Below, one piece after another: positions 47,238-52,110 of a stretch of 52,110 nt of DNA. The DNA is taken from positions 92,694-144,803 of the forward strand of contig NZ_GL732463.1 of NCBI RefSeq assembly GCF_000187585.1, written 5' to 3'. A program made the position numbers and the translations under genes. The stretch's first letter is position 1. Every line of letters begins with the position of its first letter. The notes beneath the pieces were generated by a model, which saw only the letters and a program-made list of their open reading frames with translations, did not search any database and was not told the origin of the DNA. This DNA comes from Streptococcus peroris ATCC 700780 (GTDB lineage Bacteria > Bacillota > Bacilli > Lactobacillales > Streptococcaceae).

Positions 47238-49322
47238 ATGAAATTCAATCCAAATCAGAGATATACTCGTTGGTCTATCCGCCGTCTCAGTGTCGGTGTT
47301 GCTTCAGTTGTTGTGGCTAGTGGCTTCTTTGTCCTAGTCGGTCAACCAGGTTCTGCGCGTGCTGATGTGGTCAATCCGACCACTGCTCAAGTCGTGCCAG
47401 ATGCAGATTCGGTGAGTGAAAAGAGCGACTTACCAGCAGAGGCTCTAAAAAAAGCAGTCGATGTAGCTCTTCCTTCAGAACAGGCAGATTCAGTACCTAA
47501 AGTAAGCTTGGATTCTACAAGCTCTCAAGAAAAAGCGGATGTAGCTGATAAAGACCAAGTAGTAGTTCCCAAAGAAGAAGTGCAAGCAAAACCAGAATCT
47601 AAGAAACAAACAGAAGATACGGTTAAACCTGCAACAAATTCTGCTCCTGTAGTCTCTGGACAAGACCGTGAAGCAAGTGAAGCTCAACCAGCAACCACTC
47701 CAGCTGAAGTGCAAAAAGGTGTGGCTGACAATACCAAAGACACAGTAGATGTTCCAGCTTCTTACTTGGACAAGGCCAATTACCCAGGTCCATTCACCGC
47801 CGGTGTCAACCAAGTCATTCCATATGAATTCTTTGCTGGTGACGGTATGTTGACTCGCCTTATCTTGAAAGCTTCTGACAAGGCTCCGTGGTCAGACAAT
47901 GGCTCGGCTAAAAATCCTGCTCTCCCACCAGTAGAGAAATTGGGCAAAGGCCTTTACTTCTATGAAGTGGATTTGGCTGGCACTCAAGGTAAATCAGATA
48001 AAGACCTTCTTGACCTCTTGAAACAAAACGGCACTCAAAGCTATAAAGCTACTATTAAAGTGTATGGTGCGAAAGATGGTAAGGCCGATTTAAGCAACCT
48101 CGTAGCGACTAAAAATTTGGATGTCAACTTGAACGGCTTGACCACCCCAGTTGAAGTACAAAAAGGTGTAGCCGACAACACTAAAGACACGGTAGACGTC
48201 CCAGCTACATACTTGGATAAAGCCAACTTCCCAGGTCCATTCACAGCCGGTGTCAACCGAGTCATTCCATACGAATTCTTCGCTGGTGACGGTATGTTGA
48301 CTCGTTTGATTCTGAAGGCATCAGACAAGGCTCCATGGTCAGACAACGGTTCAGCAAAAAATCCTGCCCTCCCACCAGTAGAAAAATTGGGCAAAGGTCT
48401 CTACTTCTATGAAGTGGATTTGGCTGGCACTCAAGGTAAATCAGATAAAGAGCTTCTAGACTTGTTAAAACAAAATGGGACGCAAAGCTATAAAGCTACT
48501 ATTAAAGTGTACGGTGCGAAAGATGGCAAGGCAGATTTGAGCAACCTCGTAGCGACTAAGGATTTGGATATCAACTTGAATGGCTTGACCACCCCAAATC
48601 AGGTTAAAGAGTCTGTTGTTAACAATGTCAAAGACGTGATTGATGTTCCAGCTAGCTACCTTGATAAGGCTATGGTTCCTGGACCTTTCTTGGCCGGTGT
48701 CAACCAAGTCATTCCATACGAAGCTTTTGGTGGAGATGGTATGTTGACTCGCCTCTTGTTAAAAACCTCAGATAAGGCCCCATGGTCAGACAATGGAACA
48801 GCCAAAAATCCTGCTCTATTACCACTTGAAGGCTTGGCTAAAGGTCAATATTTCTACGAAGTAGATTTGAATGGTAATACGGTTGGTAAAGATGGTCAGG
48901 ATTTGCTGGAGCAACTTCGAGCTAACGGAAGCCAAACATATCTAGCTACCATCAAGGTGTACGGCACTAAAGATGGCAAACCTGATTTGACCAATCTGGT
49001 TGCTACTCGCCAAGTAACGATTCAACTTCATGGATTAGAAATGATGTCCAGAACTCCTCAAGGAAATCAGATGTCTATGCCTTCTTCTACGTCAGATTCT
49101 ATGAACAAAATGAAGGAAATGACGAAAGAAGTCCATGCTTCAGAGATGAGAATGGCTGATTCTATGGATAATTCCATGGCTAAAACTAGGGGAAATGATG
49201 GGCAACCTATGCTACCAAATACTGGTGAAGCTCAAACGGCTACAGCTGGACTTGGAATTCTTGGCCTAGTCTTGGCAGGTTTTGTTGGATTTTTGGGTTG
49301 GAAAACCAAAAGAGAAGATTAA
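47238..49322 (+). CDS. pavB: PavB-like LPXTG adhesin with three SSURE repeats
   Basis: The 694-residue surface protein starts with a YSIRK-type signal (TRWSIRRLSVGVASVVVAS) cleaved near SARADV. A charged linker precedes three SSURE domains of 149 residues (from about residues 157, 306 and 455), each with VDVPASYLDKA, PFTAGVNQVIPYE and DKAPWSDNG. SSURE repeats of PavB bind fibronectin and plasminogen. Copies 1 and 2 are almost identical; copy 3 is diverged. A Met-rich segment (residues about 600-657, 12 methionines) is followed by LPNTG (659-663), a membrane helix and KTKRED. AAGGAG precedes ATG 47238. It lies directly upstream of TCS08, as in the pneumococcus. Confidence 0.94.
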   Translation: MKFNPNQRYTRWSIRRLSVGVASVVVASGFFVLVGQPGSARADVVNPTTAQVVPDADSVSEKSDLPAEALKKAVDVALPSEQADSVPKVSLDSTSSQEKADVADKDQVVVPKEEVQAKPESKKQTEDTVKPATNSAPVVSGQDREASEAQPATTPAEVQKGVADNTKDTVDVPASYLDKANYPGPFTAGVNQVIPYEFFAGDGMLTRLILKASDKAPWSDNGSAKNPALPPVEKLGKGLYFYEVDLAGTQGKSDKDLLDLLKQNGTQSYKATIKVYGAKDGKADLSNLVATKNLDVNLNGLTTPVEVQKGVADNTKDTVDVPATYLDKANFPGPFTAGVNRVIPYEFFAGDGMLTRLILKASDKAPWSDNGSAKNPALPPVEKLGKGLYFYEVDLAGTQGKSDKELLDLLKQNGTQSYKATIKVYGAKDGKADLSNLVATKDLDINLNGLTTPNQVKESVVNNVKDVIDVPASYLDKAMVPGPFLAGVNQVIPYEAFGGDGMLTRLLLKTSDKAPWSDNGTAKNPALLPLEGLAKGQYFYEVDLNGNTVGKDGQDLLEQLRANGSQTYLATIKVYGTKDGKPDLTNLVATRQVTIQLHGLEMMSRTPQGNQMSMPSSTSDSMNKMKEMTKEVHASEMRMADSMDNSMAKTRGNDGQPMLPNTGEAQTATAGLGILGLVLAGFVGFLGWKTKRED
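47706..49040 (+). repeat. Three SSURE-coding repeats of 447 bases
   Basis: Copies begin at 47706, 48153 and 48600, exactly 447 bases apart. The first two share most of their sequence with mainly synonymous changes, which points to duplication followed by drift or partial conversion; the third is more divergent. Confidence 0.9.
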
Positions 49323-49352
49323 GGTTCAAATCATTTAAACATTACGGAAAAT

Positions 49353-49386
49353 AGTGTTATACTAAAGCAAGTATAACACTGTTTTT
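49353..49386 (+). terminator. pavB terminator containing the TCS08 promoter
   Basis: AGTGTTATACT (49353-49363) and AGTATAACACT (49370-49380) form an 11-bp perfect stem followed by G and T5. The left arm contains the extended -10 TGTTATACT (49355-49363), which can serve the downstream two-component genes. Confidence 0.8.
49355..49363 (+). promoter_or_regulatory. Extended -10 for the TCS08 operon
   Basis: TGTTATACT is a full extended -10, with a poor -35 (TTAAAC, 49335-49340). It lies 40 bases before the response-regulator start. The symmetric arms could also bind a regulator. Confidence 0.5.
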
Positions 49387-49402
49387 GTCAAAGGAGTGTC
49401 AG

Positions 49403-50101
49403 ATGAAAAAGACAATTTTGTTGGTTGATGATGAGATAGATATTCTGGATATTCAAAATCGCTATCTTTTACAGGCAGGTTACGATGTTTTAGTTGCCCA
49501 TGATGGTAAGGAAGGATTAGAACTTTTTAGAAAAAAATCTATCGACCTCATTATCACAGATATCATGATGCCTAATATGGACGGTTATGATTTCATCAGT
49601 GAAGTTCAGTATATTGCTCCTGATCAACCCTTTCTCTTTACAACTGCTAAGACAAGCGAACAAGATAAGATTTATGGCTTAAGTTTGGGGGCAGATGATT
49701 TTATAGCCAAACCGTTTAGCCCACGGGAATTGGTTTTGAGAGTGAATAATATCTTGCGCCGTCTTAGTCGTGGAGGAGAGACAGAGCAGATTGAGCTTGG
49801 AGACTTAGTGATCAACCATGTGACTCATGAGGTTCGCGTTGGGGAACAATCTTTGGAATTGACAGTGAAATCCTTTGAACTTCTATGGATATTAGCCAGC
49901 AATCCCGATAGAGTATTTTCAAAGACTGAACTTTACGAGAAGGTATGGCAAGAGGACTATGTTGATGATACCAATACACTCAATGTTCATATCCATGCTT
50001 TGAGACAAGAGTTGAGTAAGTATACGAATTTAAACACTCCTGCTATCAAAACTGTTTGGGGATTGGGCTATAAACTGGAAAGACCGAGAGGTAAAAAATG
50101 A
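49403..50101 (+). CDS. rr08: OmpR-family response regulator (RR08)
   Basis: The 232-residue regulator has a receiver domain with acidic pair D9-D10 (LLVDDE), phospho-acceptor D53 (IITDIMMP) and lysine in AKPFSPREL. The C-terminal winged-helix effector (LTVKSFELLWILASN ... VWGLGYKLE) is of OmpR type. ATG 49403 is preceded by AAAGGAG; the longer frame from 49385 is unnecessary. Its last bases overlap the kinase gene by four. Position next to pavB and before rpsD matches TCS08 of the pneumococcus, which controls pavB and other adhesin genes. Confidence 0.94.
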   Translation: MKKTILLVDDEIDILDIQNRYLLQAGYDVLVAHDGKEGLELFRKKSIDLIITDIMMPNMDGYDFISEVQYIAPDQPFLFTTAKTSEQDKIYGLSLGADDFIAKPFSPRELVLRVNNILRRLSRGGETEQIELGDLVINHVTHEVRVGEQSLELTVKSFELLWILASNPDRVFSKTELYEKVWQEDYVDDTNTLNVHIHALRQELSKYTNLNTPAIKTVWGLGYKLERPRGKK

Positions 50102-51132
50102 AATTAAAAAGCTATATTTTAGCGGGATATCTAGTTTCGACTCTACTAACGATTTTGGTCGTTTTCTGGGCTGTTCAACGAATGTTGATTGAGAAAAGTG
50201 AAGTTTACTTTCTAGTTGGAATGACCTTACTTGCTAGTTTCATTGGCGCAGCAGTGAGCATCTTTCTTTTGTCGCCTGTTTTTTCTTCTTTGAAACATTT
50301 GAAAAAACAAGCTCATAAGATAGCAAGCAAAGATTTCAGCACAGAAATTGAAACCAAAGGGCCATTAGAGTTTCAAGAGTTAGGCCAGGCTTTTAATGAC
50401 ATGTCCCGCAATCTACAAGATACCTTTCAATCACTTGATGAGAGCGAGCGAGAAAAAAGAATGATGATTGCGCAGCTCTCTCATGATATTAAAACTCCTA
50501 TTACCTCCATTCAGGTTACTGTGGAGGGTATTCTAGATGGAGTAATCAAGGAAGAGGAGCGACTCCATTACTTAACCACAATTGGTCGCCAAACCGAGCG
50601 CTTAAACAAGCTAGTGGACGAGTTGGATGTTTTGACTCTTAACGCTCAGCCTCAAGATATAGCTGACGAAGAAGTTGAAGAGGTCTTTTTAGATCGGCTG
50701 TTGATTGAATCAATGAGTGAGTTCCAACTTCAGATTGAACGAGAGGAGCGAGATGTTTACATTCAAGTGTTACCTGAGTCGGCGAAAATCAAAAGCCATT
50801 ATGACAAACTTTCTCGTATTCTGGTCAATTTGTTAAACAATGCCTTCAAATATTCAGATCCAGGAACCAGAATTGAGGTACTTGCCCAATTGACAGAACA
50901 AGAGCTCACAATCAGTGTGAAAGACGAGGGTCAGGGAATCCTTCCTGAGGATTTAGAAAAGATTTTTAAAAGACTTTATCGTGTAGAAACTTCGCGTAAT
51001 ATGAAGACAGGCGGGCATGGATTAGGGCTTGCGATTGCACAAGAACTGGCCCATCAGCTTGGTGGTGAAATCACAGCAGAAAGTCAGTATGGCTTAGGAA
51101 GCAAGTTTACATTCAGCCTAAATTTGAAATAA
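50098..51132 (+). CDS. hk08: Sensor histidine kinase (HK08)
   Basis: The 344-residue kinase has two membrane helices (about residues 7-29 and 37-60) separated by only a few extracellular residues, so it probably senses within the membrane. A HAMP-like linker leads to the H-box LSHDIKTPITS (H129), N-box NLLNNAFKYSD, and ATP-lid motifs DEGQGILPED and GHGLGLAIAQEL. It overlaps rr08 by four bases. This intramembrane-sensing layout is common among envelope-stress kinases. It probably controls pavB beside it. Confidence 0.93.
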   Translation: MKLKSYILAGYLVSTLLTILVVFWAVQRMLIEKSEVYFLVGMTLLASFIGAAVSIFLLSPVFSSLKHLKKQAHKIASKDFSTEIETKGPLEFQELGQAFNDMSRNLQDTFQSLDESEREKRMMIAQLSHDIKTPITSIQVTVEGILDGVIKEEERLHYLTTIGRQTERLNKLVDELDVLTLNAQPQDIADEEVEEVFLDRLLIESMSEFQLQIEREERDVYIQVLPESAKIKSHYDKLSRILVNLLNNAFKYSDPGTRIEVLAQLTEQELTISVKDEGQGILPEDLEKIFKRLYRVETSRNMKTGGHGLGLAIAQELAHQLGGEITAESQYGLGSKFTFSLNLK

Positions 51133-51145
51133 AGATAAAAATCTC

Positions 51146-51174
51146 TTTACAAATGCAGTGTTTCATGGTACAAT
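51146..51174 (+). promoter_or_regulatory. rpsD promoter
   Basis: TTTACA (51146-51151), a 17-base spacer and TACAAT (51169-51174), with TG one base upstream of the -10, make a strong extended promoter. Confidence 0.8.
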
Positions 51175-51180
51175 ATCCCT

Positions 51181-51333
51181 TGTGTGAAATAGCAGCAGGG
51201 GAGCATGAAGCTCGTCAACAGGTGTCTTATGATAAGTAACCTTGGCTGTTTAGGCGAAGGGCATCTGCACGAATCAGGGCTTTCTAAGTGACTATTTCCA
51301 CCGAAATATTATTTATATCAGGAGGACATACAT
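51181..51333 (+). promoter_or_regulatory. Structured rpsD leader, candidate S4 autoregulatory RNA
   Basis: The 150-base leader is closed by a long-range pairing GTGAAATAG (51184-51192) with CTATTTCCAC (51292-51301), and contains GAGC/GCTC (51201-51213). The ribosome binding site AGGAGGA lies just after the closing helix. This arrangement is consistent with feedback by ribosomal protein S4 on its own mRNA, as in Bacillus rpsD; the mechanism is inferred. Confidence 0.55.
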
Positions 51334-51945
51334 ATGTCACGTTATACAGGACCATCTTGGAAACAAGCTCGTCGCCTTGGCCTTTCACTTACAGGTACAG
51401 GTAAAGAATTGGCACGTCGTAACTACGTACCAGGACAACACGGACCAAACAACCGTTCAAAATTGTCAGAATACGGTTTGCAATTGGCTGAAAAACAAAA
51501 ACTTCGTTTCACTTACGGTGTTGGTGAAAAACAATTCCGTAACTTGTTCGTAGAAGCTACAAAAATCAAAGGTGGCATCCTTGGTTTCAACTTTATGCTT
51601 CTTTTGGAACGTCGTTTGGATAACGTAGTTTACCGTCTTGGTCTTGCGACTACTCGTCGTCAAGCTCGTCAATTCGTAAACCACGGTCACATTCTTGTTG
51701 ACGGAAAACGTGTTGATATCCCATCATACCGCGTAACTCCAGGTCAAGTAATCTCAGTTCGCGAAAAATCATTGAAAGTTCCAGCAATCCTTGAAGCTGT
51801 TGAAGCAACTCTTGGACGTCCAGCATTCGTATCATTCGACGCTGACAAATTGGAAGGTTCATTGACTCGTTTACCAGAACGTGATGAAATCAACCCAGAA
51901 ATCAACGAAGCACTTATCGTCGAGTTCTACAACAAAATGCTTTAA
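51334..51945 (+). CDS. rpsD: 30S ribosomal protein S4
   Basis: The 203-residue primary 16S rRNA-binding protein of the small subunit. It starts [15 protein letters not shown], has the S4 RNA-binding domain ([32 protein letters not shown]) in the middle, and ends VEFYNKML. It lacks the N-terminal zinc cysteines seen in some S4 paralogues. AGGAGGA precedes ATG 51334. Codons are strongly biased, as for other ribosomal genes. Confidence 0.98.
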   Translation: MSRYTGPSWKQARRLGLSLTGTGKELARRNYVPGQHGPNNRSKLSEYGLQLAEKQKLRFTYGVGEKQFRNLFVEATKIKGGILGFNFMLLLERRLDNVVYRLGLATTRRQARQFVNHGHILVDGKRVDIPSYRVTPGQVISVREKSLKVPAILEAVEATLGRPAFVSFDADKLEGSLTRLPERDEINPEINEALIVEFYNKML

Positions 51946-51964
51946 TTTTAAAATATATCTTACG

Positions 51965-51989
51965 AAAAGCCTACAACAGTGGGCTTTTT
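51965..51989 (+). terminator. rpsD terminator
   Basis: AAAAGCCTAC pairs with GTGGGCTTTT (one wobble) around AACA, ending in a T-run. Confidence 0.85.
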
Positions 51990-52069
51990 GTTTTTACTCT
52001 TTAAAACATAATTTCTTCTATATTAAAGAAAAAATTTAGTGTTTTTCTTATTTATAAAAATAAAGTTAT

Positions 52070-52099
52070 TTTAACAGTAATTAATTTAACAGTAATTAA
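52070..52099. repeat. 15-base tandem duplication at the window edge
   Basis: TTTAACAGTAATTAA is present twice in direct tandem. The flanking 51990-52110 is very AT-rich with no recognisable gene. Confidence 0.75.
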
Positions 52100-52110
52100 T
52101 ATGTAGAAAG

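Overview
The window looks like chromosome of a Mitis-group Streptococcus (S. mitis, S. oralis, S. infantis or a close relative of S. pneumoniae). It is AT-rich. It carries YSIRK/LPXTG surface proteins and several loci whose proteins and gene order I recognise from the pneumococcus: ctsR-clpC, dus/hslO, dltXABCD, adcRCBA, and trkH-cabP-pavB-TCS08-rpsD. The CshA-like giant adhesin and the first five-gene cluster argue for an oral commensal rather than a typical pneumococcus. I could not run any search, so species assignment is inference. Layout: (1) 201-5441, a tightly coupled five-gene cluster (MGT-type glycosyltransferase, SDR reductase/epimerase, metallo-beta-lactamase-fold hydrolase, PaaK/CapK-like adenylate-forming enzyme, KAS III-like ketosynthase) that reads as a small lipid or polyketide-like biosynthetic pathway with unknown product; this is the best candidate for an undescribed system. 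(2) 5613-7145, cardiolipin synthase with a palindromic operator over its -10. (3) 7271-10217, a TPP-riboswitch-controlled thiamine-precursor ABC operon. (4) 10300-10853 (-), a membrane protein gene broken by a one-base frameshift. (5) 11060-14079, ctsR-clpC with a CtsR operator at the promoter. (6) 14154-16984, a Nudix/winged-helix protein, a small membrane protein, a Ser-rich lipoprotein and a DUF1275-like membrane protein. (7) 17032-18871 (-), hslO and dus, overlapping. (8) 19157-23617, dltXABCD for D-alanylation of teichoic acids, followed immediately by 23756-27211, the adcRCBA zinc uptake operon, whose promoter starts inside the dlt terminator. (9) 27355-28212 (-), a class C acid phosphatase lipoprotein. 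(10) 28359-35930, rpoB-rpoC with a structured 5' leader. (11) 36174-42377, a 2067-residue LPXTG adhesin with about ten CshA-type repeats. (12) 42465-47081, a sugar acetyltransferase remnant, a secreted beta-helix-like lipoprotein, a nucleoside phosphorylase, and the trkH-cabP potassium uptake pair. (13) 47238-51132, PavB with three SSURE repeats and the adjacent two-component system 08. (14) 51146-51945, rpsD with a structured leader. Most of the window faces one way (+). Functional themes are the cell envelope (dlt, cls, LPXTG proteins, TCS08), metal and ion homeostasis (adc, trkH/cabP), protein quality control (ctsR/clpC, hslO) and core transcription/translation (rpoBC, rpsD). No rRNA, tRNA, CRISPR array, complete insertion sequence or prophage gene was seen. 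Two regulatory themes recur: promoters embedded in the preceding operon's terminator (adc, TCS08), and -10 boxes fused to the start codon with no Shine-Dalgarno (201, hslO, trkH), suggesting leaderless mRNAs.
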